Below are positions 31,622 to 43,326 of a stretch of 64,000 bases of DNA, one piece after another. Source of the DNA: Macrothele yani. Lineage: Eukaryota; Arthropoda; Arachnida; Araneae; Macrothelidae. Within the stretch, counting starts at the first letter, position 1. Each line of letters begins with the position of its first letter. The notes under the pieces are model-generated. The model was given only the letters and a program-made list of their open reading frames with translations. It made no database searches and was not told the origin of the DNA. The stretch is taken from assembly GCA_039090855.1 (NCBI GenBank), contig CM077007.1, positions 15,363,515 through 15,427,514 on the forward strand, in the 5' to 3' direction. The position numbers were made by a program, and so were the translations under genes.

Positions 31622-34600
31622 GGGATGTAAGGTCAGGTGATGCGTAACATCACAGCCTCTCGTTGATAAATGTCAACCCCGCCTTCTCGTGGTGCATCCT
31701 GTTCCTACTAAAGGGGCTCTGACGACCACCAATAGCGGTATAACTATACCATCGGGATTAGAGGAAATTCTATCCCACACTCACCAACCCGCTTGGCCAG
31801 CGTGGTGAGTTATGGCCAAACCCCTCCAAAATGACTCCACAACTTAAATCTTGGCCCTCAGTCTCCGGCAGCTGGAATGTACCTGGCCAAGGCAGCGGCC
31901 AGTGCGACATGAAGGCAGAGGGTGCTAAGAATCCTCGGAGGACCGGACTTCGCTGCCATCTGATGCTGACCTTGGCAACGTACAATGGACGCTCCCTATC
32001 TTCTAATTCAAGGCTTCTTGAATTGGAAGAGGAACTACAAAGGATCAAGTGGGACATCGTGGGGCTAAGTGAGGTAAGAAGAAAAGGAGAAGATCTCATC
32101 GAACTGAAAAGTGGACATCTCTTCTACTATCGTGGGACAGATACTGGCAGAACTAGTGGTGTTGGATTTATAATAAACAAGAAACTGAAGGATAAAGTTG
32201 TAGAAGTTGAAAGTTCCTCTGACAGAGCTGCACGGCTTGTTATCCAACTCTCGAAAAGATACCAGGCTCAGATTATTCAAACTTATGCACCCACCACAAG
32301 TCATGCTGAAGAAGAAATTGAAGAATTTTATGAGGAAATTTGTCATCTAAATAATAAAGGTAAGCAGCACTTGAAAATAATTATGGGAGATTTCAATTGA
32401 AAAATAGGGCAACGGCAACAGAATGAAACTTCAGTAGGTAAATTCGGTCACGGCAACAGAAACCAGCGTGGAAATACTCTCGTTGAGTTTGCAGAGGCAG
32501 AAGGGTTTTTCATCTTGAACTCCTTCTTCAAGAAAAAGCCACACAGGAAATGGACATGGAGACATCCAAATGGGACGACAAGTGAAATTGATTTTATTAT
32601 GTGTAACAAAAAATTCGTCATAGAAGACTGCAGTGTGCTAAACAAGTTCAACACAGGTAGTGACCATAGATTGGTGAGATGTAAGATGCACCTCAACACT
32701 AAACTTGAACGTGGCAAGCTCATAAGACAAACAAAATCTATTGGCATAACCAACCTTAAAAACACCATAATACCTTCAAGTTGGAACTGAAGAACAGGTT
32801 CTCTGCTTTAGAAGGCCTAACATCGGAAGAAGTGGACATCTCTGAAGTTAACAGAAAAGTAACCAAAGCTCTTATGGAAACAGCAACAAAATTAGCTGGG
32901 TCTAAGAACAAGTTGCATGTAAATAAATTATCAGGAAAAACGAAAATGTTGATGCAAAAAAGAAGAGAGATGAGGACAACTAAAGAAGATGTGACTTCCA
33001 AAGTGGAATATATAGAGCTATGCAAGACAGTACGAAAAAGTATCACTGAAGACTTAAGGAAATTCAACTGTGAACTAGTAAGGAAAGCAATTGAAAACAA
33101 CCAAAGCCTAAAGATAGCAAAGGGACATCTCAGTAAGGGAAAAAAACAGATTATGGCACTGAGAAAAGAAGATGGTTCTGTAACAAGAAATAGAGGCGAA
33201 ATTTTGACAAGAGTGAAAGATTTCTACTCCAAATTATATGAAAGGGATGATACATGTTCTCCAGACATCATGAAAGGTACCAGTACCAGAGTTCTTCCAG
33301 TCCTTCCAGCAGAAGTTGCACATACAATCAAGAACATGAAGCGAGGAAAAGCTCCAGGAGAAGATGGAACTACTGTAGACATCATACAAGAAGCAAGTGG
33401 AGAAATCGAAACAGTACTCGCCCAAATTTTCACTCGATGCCTTAATGAAGGGAAAATTCCTGAGGATTGGAACAACGCTACAGTGATCTTGCTACATAAA
33501 AAAGGTGACATTGAGGATCTCAGGAACTACAGACCTATCAGCCTCCTATTAGTGGTTTATAAAATCTTCACTAAAGTTCTTTCACACAGCTTGAAGGTGA
33601 CACTGGACATGGCTCAACCGAGAGAACAAGCTGGATTCAGGAGTGGCTACAGCACAATAGATCATATCCACGTACTGAGAGAACTAATTGAAAGAGCGAG
33701 GGAATATGAACTTCCATTGTGCATGGCTTTTATCGATTATGAAAAAGCCTTTGATTCGGTGAAACCATCAGCAGTTGCAACAGCTCTGAAATCCTGCGGT
33801 ATTGAAGATGCATACATTAATATTATTAATAACATCTATGAAAATGCAAGTGCAAAGATTCGGCTGTTTGAAAATACAACACACATAAAAATTGGAAAAG
33901 GAGTGAGACAAGGTGACACCATATCTCCGAAGCTCTTTAATGCCACATTGGAAAATGTCTTTCAATCACTGAACTGGGAAAACAAAGGGATAAAGATTAA
34001 TGGAGATTATCTAACCCACCTTCGTTTTGCTGATGACATAGTCATTTTTGCAACTACCCCGTCAGAGCTACAGAGTATGATCCAGGAACTTGCTGACAAG
34101 AGTAAAGAAGTGGGATTAAAAATGAACTTTCAGAAGACAAAAGTGATGTACAATGCTTTTACAAGAAATGAAGATTTATCGATTGATGGAGAAAAGCTGG
34201 AGATAACAGACACGTACGTTTATCTTGGACAGCAGATATCAAGTGAGGGTCACATTGGTGAAGAAATTAATCGGCGTACAAAACTTGCCTGGAGAGTTTT
34301 TGGAAGAAACAGCATAATTTTCAAGAGCAATATGCCATTATGTCTTAAAAGAAAAGTGTTTGATCAATGCATCCTTCCAGTGCTTACGTATGGTGCAGAG
34401 ACGTGGACCTTAGCTAAAAGAGACATACAAAGGCTGCAGACAACTCAAAGAAGCATGGAGAGGTGCATGCTTGGTGTAACCAGGAGAGATAAGAAGAGGA
34501 ACACGTGGATCCGAAAAATGACAAGAGTGGAGGACATCGTGATCAGAGTTAAATCCCTGAAATGGCAATGGGCTGGACATACTGCCAGAAGAACAGACCA

Positions 34601-34813
34601 TCGATGGACAGCCGAAATTTTAGATTGGATTCCAAGGGACAGGAAAAGACCCAGAAGAAGACCACATGGAAGATGGGTGGATGAAATTCGAAAGTATGCA
34701 GGAGTGACATGGAAGAGACTGGCACAAGACAGACCGTTGTGGAGGAAACTTGGGGAGACCTTCGTCCAGCAGTGGATTGATAATGGTTGACAATGATGAT
34801 GATGATGATATAT
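31622..34813 (+). mobile_element. RTE-type LINE, copy C, full length but broken
   Basis: Starts GGGATGTAAGG exactly where copy B's tail ends, and ends in the same tail joined to copy D by the same junction. It is 3192 bp long. The 5' part (to about 32942) is nearly identical to copy D, including a shared stop; the 3' part (from 33027) is nearly identical to copy B. See findings for the crossover reading. Confidence 0.92.
31831..34790 (+). pseudogene. RTE LINE polyprotein, copy C: one stop and one frameshift
   Basis: The ORF opens MTPQLKSWPS and runs 189 residues, ending just after MGDFN at a TGA (32398-32400) that replaces the alanine codon of copies A and B. Reading continues in frame through SDHRLVRCK until loss of one A in the A-run near 32760 shifts the frame. 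The rest, 32781-34790, is open for 669 codons and includes the whole RT with FADDIVIFA and the C-terminus. The stop is shared with copy D; the deletion is private to C. Confidence 0.9.
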
Positions 34814-37800
34814 GGGATGTAAGGTCAGGTGATGCGTAACATCACAGCCTCTCGTTGATAAATGTCAACCCCGCCTTCTCGTGGTGCATCCTGTTCCTAC
34901 TAAAGGGGCTCTGACGACCGCCAATAGCGGTATAACTATACCATCGGGATTAGAGGAAATTCTATCCCACACTCACCAACCCGCTTGGCCAGCGTGGTGA
35001 GTTATGGCCAAACCCCTCTAAAATGACTCCACAACTTAAATCTTGGCCCTCAGTCTCCGGCAGCTGGAATGTACCTGGCCAAGGCAGCGGCCAGTGCGAC
35101 ATGAAGGCAGAGGGTGCTAAGAATCCCCAGAGGACCGGACTTCGCTGCCATCTGATGCTGACCTTGGCAACGTACAATGGACGCTCCCTATCTTCTAATT
35201 CAAGGCTTCTTGAATTGGAAGAGGAACTACAAAGGATCAAGTGGGACATCGTGGGGCTAAGTGAGGTAAGAAGAAAAGGAGAAGATCTCATCGAACTGAA
35301 AAGTGGACATCTCTTCTACTATCGTGGGACAGATACTGGCAGAACTAGTGGTGTTGGATTTATAATAAACAAGAAACTGAAGGATAAAGTTGTAGAAGTT
35401 GAAAGTTCCTCTGACAGAGCTGCACGGCTTGTTATCCAACTCTCGAAAAGATACCAGGCTCAGATTATTCAAACTTATGCACCCACCACAAGTCATGCTG
35501 AAGAAGAAATTGAAGAATTTTATGAGGAAATTTGTCATCTAAATAATAAAGGTAAGCAGCACTTGAAAATAATTATGGGAGATTTCAATTGAAAAATAGG
35601 GCAACGGCAACAGAATGAAACTTCAGTAGGTAAATTCGGTCACGGCAACAGAAACCAGCGTGGAAATACTCTCGTTGAGTTTGCAGAGGCAGAAGGGTTT
35701 TTCATCTTGAACTCCTTCTTCAAGAAAAAGCCACACAGGAAATGGACATGGAGACATCCAAATGGGACGACAAGTGAAATTGATTTTATTATGTGTAACA
35801 AAAAATTCGTCATAGAAGACTGCAGTGTGCTAAACAAGTTCAACACAGGTAGTGACCATAGATTGGTGAGATGTAAGATGCACCTCAACACTAAACTTGA
35901 ACGTGGCAAGCTCATAAGACAAACAAAATCTATTGGCATAACCAACCTTAAAAAACACCATAATACCTTCAAGTTGGAACTGAAGAACAGGTTCTCTGCT
36001 TTAGAAGGCCTAACATCGGAAGAAGTGGACATCTCTGAAGTTAACAGAAAAGTAACCAAAGCTCTTATGGAAACAGCAACAAAATTAGCTGGGTCTAAGA
36101 ACAAGTTGCATGTAAATAAATTATCAGGAAAAACGAAAATGTTGATGCAAAAAAGAAGAGAGATGAGGACAACTAAAGAAGATGTGACTTCCAAAGTGGA
36201 ATATATAGAGCTATGCAAGTCAGTACGAAAAATTATCACTGAAGACGTAAGAAAATTCAACTGTGAACTAGTGAGGAAAGCAATTGAAAACAACCAAAAC
36301 CTAAAGATAGCAAAGGGACATCTCAGTAAGGAAAGAAAACAGATTATGGCACTGAGAAAAGAAGATGGTTCCGTAACAAGAAATAGAGGCAAAATTTTGA
36401 CAAGAGTGAAAGATTTCTACTCCAAATTATATGAAAGGGATGATACATGCACTCCAGACATCATGAAAGATACCAGTACCAGAGTTCCTCCAGTCCTTCC
36501 AGCAGAAGTTGCACATGCAATCAAGAACATGAAGCAGGGAAAAGCTCCAGGAGAAGATGGAATTACTGTAGACATCATAAAAGAAGCAAGTGGAGAAATC
36601 GAAACAGTACTCGCCCAAATTTTCACTCGATGCCTTAATGAAGGAAAGATTCCTGAGGATTGGAACACCGCTACAATGATCCTGCTACATAAAAAAGGTG
36701 ACATTGAGGATCTCGGAAACTACAGACCTATCAGCCTCCTATCAGTAGTTTATAAAATCTTCACTAAAGTTCTTTCACACCGCTTGAAGGTAACACTGGA
36801 CATGGCTCAACGGAGAGAACAAGCTGGATTCAGGAGTGGCTACAGCACAATAGATCATATCCATGTGCTGAGAGAACTAATTGAAAGAGCGAGGGAATAT
36901 GAACTTCCATTGTGCATGACTTTTATCGATTATGAAAAAGCCTTTGATTCGGTGAAACCATCAGCAGTTACAATGGCTCTGAAAACCTGCGGTATTGAAG
37001 ATGCATACATTAATATTATTAATAACATCTATGAAAATGCAAGTGCAAAGATTAGGCTGTTTGAAAATACAACACACATAAAATTGGAAAGGGAGTGAGA
37101 CAAGGTGATACCATATCTCCGAAGCTCTTTAATGCCACATTGGAGGGTGTTTTTCAGTCACTGAGCTGGGAAAACAAGGGGATAAAGATTAATGGAGATT
37201 ATCTAACCCACCTTCGTTTTGCTGATGACGTAGTCATTTTTGCAACTAGCCCATCAGAGCTGCAGAGTATGATCCAGGAACTTGCTGATAAGAGTAAAGA
37301 AGTGGGATTAAAAATTAACTTTCGGAAGACAAAAGTGATGTTCAATGCTTTTACACGGAATGAAGATTTATCGATTGATGGAGAAAAGCTGGAGATAACA
37401 GACACGTACGTTTATCTTGGACAGCAGATATCAAGTGAGGGTCACATTGATGAAGAAATTAATCGGCGTACAAAACTTGCCTGGAGAGCTTTTGGAAGAA
37501 ACAGCATAATTTTCAAGAGCAATATGCCATTATGTCTTAAAAGAAAAGTGTTTGATCAATGCATCCTTCCAGTGCTTACGTATGGTGCAGAGACGTGGAC
37601 CTTAACTAAAAGAGACATACAAAGGCTGCAGACAACTCAAAGAAGCATGGAGAGGTGCATACTTGGTGTAACCAGGAGAGATAAGAAGAGGAACTCGTGG
37701 ATCTGAAAAATGACAAGAGTGGAAGACATCATGATCAGAGTTAAATCCCTGAAATGGCAATGGGCTGGACATACTGCCAGAAGGACAGATCATCGATGGA

Positions 37801-38000
37801 CAGCCGAAATTTTAGATTGGATTCCAAGGGACAGGAAAAGACCCAGAAGAAGACCACATGGGAGATGGGTGGATGAAATTCGAAAGTATGCAGGGGTGAC
37901 ATGGAGGAGACTGGCACAAGACAGACCGTTGTGGAGGAAACTTGGGGAGACCTTCGTCCAGCAGTGGATTGATAATGGTTGACAATGATGATGATGATGA
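34814..38000 (+). mobile_element. RTE-type LINE, copy D, full length but broken
   Basis: Begins GGGATGTAAGG directly after copy C's tail and ends in (GAT)n followed by a long (TA)n run to about 38021. Its 5' part matches copy C; its RT part is closer to copy A (for example DTSTRVPPVLPAEVAHAIK) than to B and C. No separate target duplication is visible because the flank is (TA)n. Confidence 0.92.
35023..37982 (+). pseudogene. RTE LINE polyprotein, copy D: two stops and one frameshift
   Basis: Residues 1-189 are open, then the TGA shared with copy C (35590-35592). The same frame reopens to 37098 and covers the rest of the endonuclease and the RT through IDYEKAFDS. A one-base loss near 37083 shifts the frame before GVRQGDTISP; 37095-37706 then carries FADDVVIFA. 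A TGA at 37704-37706 (CGA to TGA) is followed by the last 90 codons, 37710-37982. The protein cannot be made in one piece. Confidence 0.9.
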
Positions 38001-38021
38001 TATATATATATATATATATAT

Positions 38022-38330
38022 TGTTTGAATATTTTCCTATATTCCTAAAACTTTCATTAGTTCTTAACCTTTTGAATTTCAGCAACTTTAATTTTCTGTG
38101 AAAAGTATCAAACATTTTTGACCTCTTTGAATAGACTTCCGGTTTTACTAATTTGGTAATGCATTTTGCAACACTTACTTTTTTTTTTTTTTAACACAGA
38201 ATATTGGCAATAATCAAAGTGACACTTTTGGTAAAATGCAGATGTATTACTTATTTCTAAAGTACAGATATTCAAGCAAAATGCTTACTTTGCATACTTA
38301 GCCACTTTGAGGAATAAAAGCATAGTTTCA
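38022..38330. other. non-coding, no feature recognised
   Basis: Plain AT-rich sequence with a T-run near 38180, between the RTE array and the hAT remnant. Confidence 0.4.
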
Positions 38331-39660
38331 TATGTAGTGCATATTTTTGCTTATATCCTGAAAATTTTCTAGTAAAGCATGTTTGAAAAACAAAATGGTC
38401 GTTTCTTTGGACTTAACAGCATCATGGTACAATAGTGAAACCACTCATTAAAAATTTTTCCATTACAGAATGATGGTACTCAAATGAATCCTCTTCCAAG
38501 CAAAAGAGAAATATATAGTCTACCCTCTACTAAATGACTATACCAGCAATGTGAACATTTCTTTATGTAGGAAAACCACATTTACTGAAGTCCTAGCTTT
38601 TTTGTGGTAAGGGTTAACATAGAAATGTTTCTGCTTATCGAAATCCATTGGCTAGAAAAATTGTTTATCGAAAGTGACTCCAAACTCTTAGGAAAAGGAA
38701 AAGGCAAGCAATGTATGGCAAGGTTACTAGAGATATGGTATAATAAGGTTGGGTCTGCTATGAAGTGAGACAGCCATTGGCTATTGAAATCAGGTCACAA
38801 AGGGCAAAGGTGTCATGCCTCTTATTTGTTTACATGCTGGAAGTGAGCCCCTCCCTCCCAACGAGTGCTTGGGAATAGGGACAAGTGGAGCACTCCTCAA
38901 AAACCATGTGATTATGTTTTGTTTCTTTTTTTGCATTTCATAAACAAGCAATTAGAGCTACGGTATATGTATCCAAAATTTAGATGCTCAATGATCCATC
39001 AAATTCAGATGATTCTTTTATGCCACGACTCACAAAGATAATTTCTTGCATTTCTGTTATTGTTGATTGGTAACTTCACAGTATTCTTTAATATGTCTAA
39101 AGTAAAAAAAAAAAGCGTGCAACAACATGAGACTGAATAAGATTGTGACAGATTTTGGTCCACATGTATTTACAATGGATGGAATGATATTGTTTTGTAA
39201 AGTGTGTGAAAAGTCTGTTTCCAATGAAAAAATATTTAGCATTTCCCAACATCTCAAGATGACCTAACAACATAAGTCTGGCTAGCCAGAAGTCAAAATA
39301 GGAAAAAAATTCTTCAAGGAGAAAATATTGATTGAAAAAGTATGATGTCTCTTACTTACATTCCATGCTTTAAATATGCATCAATAACCTCTGTGGAAGT
39401 GGAAAGGACTTTTTCTATATACTAGCAGTTTTTCATTGACAGAAAGGCATGCTTTTTGTTTCAAAAATTTAAAAAGGCATTTCATTATCATGTGCAATCA
39501 TGAGAACATTCAAGAACAAGATGTACATTATGCAAATATATGATACCTGCAGTAAAACTCTCAGATATTATGTAGAATGCATATTTCTTCTACTTTAGTG
39601 CATATTTCCTGAATTTTTTAGAGCATAAATGCTTGCTTATGTTGGCGGTTTTTAGTGCTT
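38331..39660 (+). mobile_element. hAT-family remnant with BED finger and dimerisation domain
   Basis: Near 39176-39268 the frame reads DGMILFCKVCEKSVSNEKIF then ISQHLKMT, a BED-type zinc finger (CxxC then H). After a short gap, near 39360-39480, it reads FKYASITSVEVERTFS, then a stop and FFIDRKACFLFQKFKK, the C-terminal dimerisation domain of hAT transposases (pattern PITSVDVERSFSxYK then LSDRR). The central catalytic region is missing. tagtgcatattt occurs near 38335 and 39597; exact ends and target duplication were not identified. Confidence 0.55.
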
Positions 39661-40402
39661 GAACATCCAGGCTTTGTTTATTACATATCCAGTTAATTTC
39701 AATAGACTGATTTTGTTACTGATTACAATCCATTTAAAAAGTGTATTCATGCTGTGTTATGGCTAGTTCTGATCTAATGGCACAGCAACTTTATAATTGC
39801 ATGCACAACCTGATTTATGCATGGGCTTACAGGGAACAAGCCTTCAGCCACACCCTGCCCTCCCTTTTTTTGGTCCCAGATACACTATATCAGACAAAAT
39901 CATACTGTTCCATATGGTAACTTCAAAATTACAGGTTCTTGAATTTTGAAGGTAGGCTCAGGGTCCCATCATGTCTATGTCAGACTCTGACTGCATGTTA
40001 TGAAAAACTCAAGCTCGGGTCTCACTAATGTAATTTTACATTAAACAAATTCATTGCTATTTTAAAGCAGAATTTCTTATATTTTTATGTTGTTTATTTT
40101 TTAAATCTATGATACAATTATCTATAGATGAATATATGAAGATGAACTATTTTCTTCACCTAGCCCTCACCACAATAACTAAAAATATTGCTGCAGATAA
40201 AGAAAGATAAAAGATTTTTAAGAGATTTTACCATGCTCTCAAGATCTTTTTGATGAGCTGTGAACTTTCATTTTGTTTTGCAAATGTTCTGAAGTCATTG
40301 AATACAACACAAAAATAGAACTGCTCAATGACACATTTTAACAACATTTAATCCTAGTTGTAAATGCATTTATGGCACCTCTATTCATAGTGATTGTGGA
40401 AT

Positions 40403-40433
<31 letters not shown>

Positions 40434-40520
40434 GGCATATATGAACTGCTCCTATTTTCCTTCAAGAATAATTTCTTCCAGTTTGGAAAGAAATATTACA
40501 GGCAAACTTCAGGACTTGCA

Positions 40521-41009
40521 ATGGGTTCTCCACTAGCACCTCTGCTAGCAAATTATTATATAAGTAAACTAGAGGCAAAAATCCTTATACAACCCTCCTT
40601 GTTTGCTCTCTATGTAAGGTACATGGATGATGTCCTAATTATAGTAGATACTGTGGACCAATCTCTACCCTCTCAGATTCTGGAAGAATTTAACTTACTA
40701 GAGAATACCTTGCAGTACACCCTGGAACAGGAAAGAGACCATAGCATCAATTACCTAGATTTAACCTTGACCTCAAGAGAGGGGAAAATATTCACTCAGC
40801 TTTTTAGAAAACCCACCAACACAGGGAAGATGTTAGACTTCTGCTCATTCCACCCTGATTATATTAAATCGAATACAGCGAGACAATTTTTGGAAAAGAT
40901 TGAAATCCTGGTTTCTTCAGCTACTCAGAAAGATCTTCACAAAGAAGAATTAAAGGAAATATTGGCAGAAAACAATTACCCCTCCCCATATGTTGAGAAA
41001 ATATTTTAA
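40521..41009 (+). pseudogene. Penelope-like reverse transcriptase, C-terminal part
   Basis: 162 codons from AMGSPLAPLLANYY, the RT motif before the catalytic site, through VRYMDDVLIIV (catalytic DD) and INYLDLTLTSREGKIFTQLFRKPTNT, typical of Penelope RT. It ends at a stop after NNYPSPYVEKIF; the linker to the nuclease continues in another frame (SAKKKQEKTNFKFTSKITYH-like), so at least one frameshift or stop separates the domains. The fingers region is missing. Confidence 0.85.
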
Positions 41010-41141
41010 ACAAGTGCCAAAAAGAAGCAGGAAAAAACCAACTTCAAATTCACCAGCAAAATTACGTACCACAAGGGACTTTTCGAGAAACTGAAAAGGA
41101 TCGGAGCAAAATATAATATCAGGCTAGCTCCAGATCTTAAT

Positions 41142-41516
41142 AACAAAATAAAGAAATTCCTGCCAGCTTTAAAGCAGAAAGAATTGGACATCCAATTGCA
41201 GGAAGGAGTAATTTACTGCATCGACTGTAACTGCAGACTCAGCTATATAGGAGAAACAGGGAGAAGTATTAAGGTCCGAATGAAAGAACACCAAGCAGCT
41301 ATTAGGAACATTGGGAACAAAACAGGGCTAGACAGACATATACAAGCAAGTGGACACTCCATAAATTGGGACTTAGTGAAAATAATCGCCCACCAGTCAA
41401 ACTTAGTAAAGAGGAAACTAGAAGAAGGGATCGAAATAGCAAGAAGAAGAAGTACCACAATTAACGATAATTGCGGTTGGACTCTTCCAACTGAGTGGCA
41501 GCAACTACTCCAGTGA
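41142..41516 (+). pseudogene. GIY-YIG endonuclease domain of the Penelope-like element
   Basis: The open frame carries GVIYCIDCNCRLSYIGETGR (GIY-YIG core, here VIY and YIG), then RSIKVRMKEHQAAIRN with the catalytic R, LDRHIQASGHSINWD, and E in LEEGIEIARR, ending LPTEWQQLLQ. These are the expected nuclease residues in order with Penelope-type CxxC spacing (C-x2-C). The domain itself looks intact; the truncated RT upstream makes the element non-autonomous. It nicks target DNA for insertion. Confidence 0.88.
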
Positions 41517-41520
41517 CATA

Positions 41521-41556
41521 GTCCTGATGACGAACTAGGCTTTAGTTCGAAAATTT
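41521..41556 (+). ncRNA. candidate hammerhead ribozyme core of the Penelope-like element
   Basis: CTGATGA (41524-41530) is followed by a perfect 7-bp stem CGAACTA/TAGTTCG with a 5-base loop, then G-AAA at 41549-41552, then a very short palindromic stem III (aaattt) and a possible cleavage point before GAC, which pairs with GTC just upstream of CTGATGA (stem I start). Penelope-like elements are known to carry small hammerheads with minimal stem III. Activity is unproven. Confidence 0.5.
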
Positions 41557-41615
41557 GACAACCAACTTTCATGAAAAATAACCTCTATAAGACCCGTAAA
41601 AAAGTTATTCCACAA

Positions 41616-42093
41616 CATTTAATGTTTTCAAAAATTCCACATATTTTGGAACAAACTGCATTTTGTGTTTTAACGGCCCTGGTACATATGCAACTACATT
41701 GGGATGCACATGTACACTGCACAGGTAATTTACGCACGAGCTTTCAAGAAAATAAGTCCATAATAAATTTTTTTAATATTGCATATGTAACCACAATTAA
41801 TGAACTAATGTTTTGGACGCTATGCAGGCATCAGATGGATGTAGTATGTTTTTAAGCTGCACATAAATCTACAAGTGGGAACTTGCATGTGAAATGGCTT
41901 ATGAGTGTTTTGAGGTAAAGTTGAACATCTGCTTCCAGGTAAGCATATAGTGCTGCTAGCATTCCAAGAGACAGGATAGAAATGGGCTTCCATAGCCGAT
42001 GAACATATAGAAATGGTGTTTCATAAAATTCTTGAGATCTTCAAGGAAAAATCAACAACACATAGCAAACAAACTGGCTATGAAAAGAACACC
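41616..42093. other. non-coding, no feature recognised
   Basis: No repeat or coding family recognised between the Penelope-like element and the palindrome that holds the next Tc1. Confidence 0.4.
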
Positions 42094-42156
42094 TTTTAAG
42101 TATATTATGGGCTTTCATAGGAATGTAGGATTTTTTATTTAATTGTTGAAATCATA

Positions 42157-43326
42157 CACCAATGAGCCATTCTGTTATGACCACCCCCAGCCTAGAGAAA
42201 TGAGCATGCCTGGAGACCTAACGATGATGCAGCTGAATTTCACAAAGCAGTATATATACAAACAGAAAATCAGCTTTTGGTTAGTAGAGTGTTCAGAGTC
42301 AGAATGGGAAAAACTGCCGACTTATCAGAGTTTGATAAAAGACAAATTGTGGATGGCATGGTGCCTCGGAACTACGATCACGGAAATGGCGTAGCTTGTG
42401 GGTTGTTTACAAGCCTCTGCAGTGAGTACATACCAAAAGTGGTGCACAGATGGCCAAATGACGAACCGTCGTCTAGCCACATGTCGCCCGCAGCTGATGC
42501 CAGAGGGGAGCGGAGACTGTCGCTCATTATTCACAGCGACTGCAGGCCCACAGTGCGACAAATCACCCGCATCTACAACAGTGGTGATCAGGACAATGTG
42601 TCACAACACACAGTTCATTGCAGCCTTTTGCACATGGGCTTGTGTAGCCGAAGACCTAGCCAGGTCCCCATGCTTATTGCATGTCATCGCCAACAATGCT
42701 TGAAATGGGCCCAAGATCACCAAAATTGGAAGAAAGTGGACTGGTCTGACGAATCAAGATTGCTGGTGCATCACGGCTGAGCGCAGATACACTGATTACT
42801 AACTCAGGCTATGGCACCTGGATGCACTGTTGGGTGGAAACAGGCTGGTGGCGATGGTGTTATGCTATGGGCGATGTTTTCTTGCGACACTTTAGGCTCC
42901 ATTATCCCCATAGCACAATCCCTGACAGCTGTCAGGTATCTGAACATCCTTGCAGACCAAGTTCACCCATTTGTGGCAACTGTGTTCCCTGCTGGTGCGC
43001 CATGCCACACTGCCAGAATCGTCAAGGAGTGCTTCGAGGAACATGCTGGTGACTTTCTGTTAATGTCCTGGCCTCCAAATTCAACTGACATGAACCTAAT
43101 CGAACATTTGTGGTTCGACTTGGAAAAGTGGGTTTGCACTACATCACCCCCACCCCAAAATGTATGCGAACTGGAGGACCTGCTGTTGACATTATGGTAC
43201 CAGATACCCCAGGATACCTATCGTTACCTCATCAAATCGACGCCTCAGAGTGGCTGCTGTTTTGCAAGTTAAAGGGGGTGCTACAGCTTATTAAGTAGGT
43301 GGTCATAATGTAATGTCTCATTGGTG
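42157..43326 (+). mobile_element. Tc1-like transposon, second family
   Basis: Inverted ends CACCAATGAG(C/A)CAT lie next to TA at 42155-42156 and 43327-43328. The transposase is on + in two main blocks: 42306-42780 begins MGKTADLSEFDKRQIVDGM (HTH part) and reaches WSDESRLLVHH with the first catalytic D; 42811-43272 contains VMLWAMFSCDTLGSI, a degraded PCHTARIVKECF block and WPPNSTDMNLIEHLW with the final E. The middle D block has decayed (APCHTARIV where QDNAPCH is usual), so it is inactive. Confidence 0.88.

Larger units (their letters stand above)
40434..41580 (+). mobile_element. Penelope-like element, 5'-truncated, RT plus GIY-YIG endonuclease
   Basis: The RT part begins in sequence like NNFFQFGKKYYRQTSGLAMG after a long T-run (about 40408-40433) and is followed by an endonuclease. 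The arrangement RT then GIY-YIG nuclease is specific to Penelope-like elements. The 18-bp sequence TTGTGGAATAACTTTTTT at 40394-40411 recurs inverted at about 41598-41615, bracketing the element. The 5' half of the RT is missing. A hammerhead-like motif lies just after the coding end. Confidence 0.85.
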
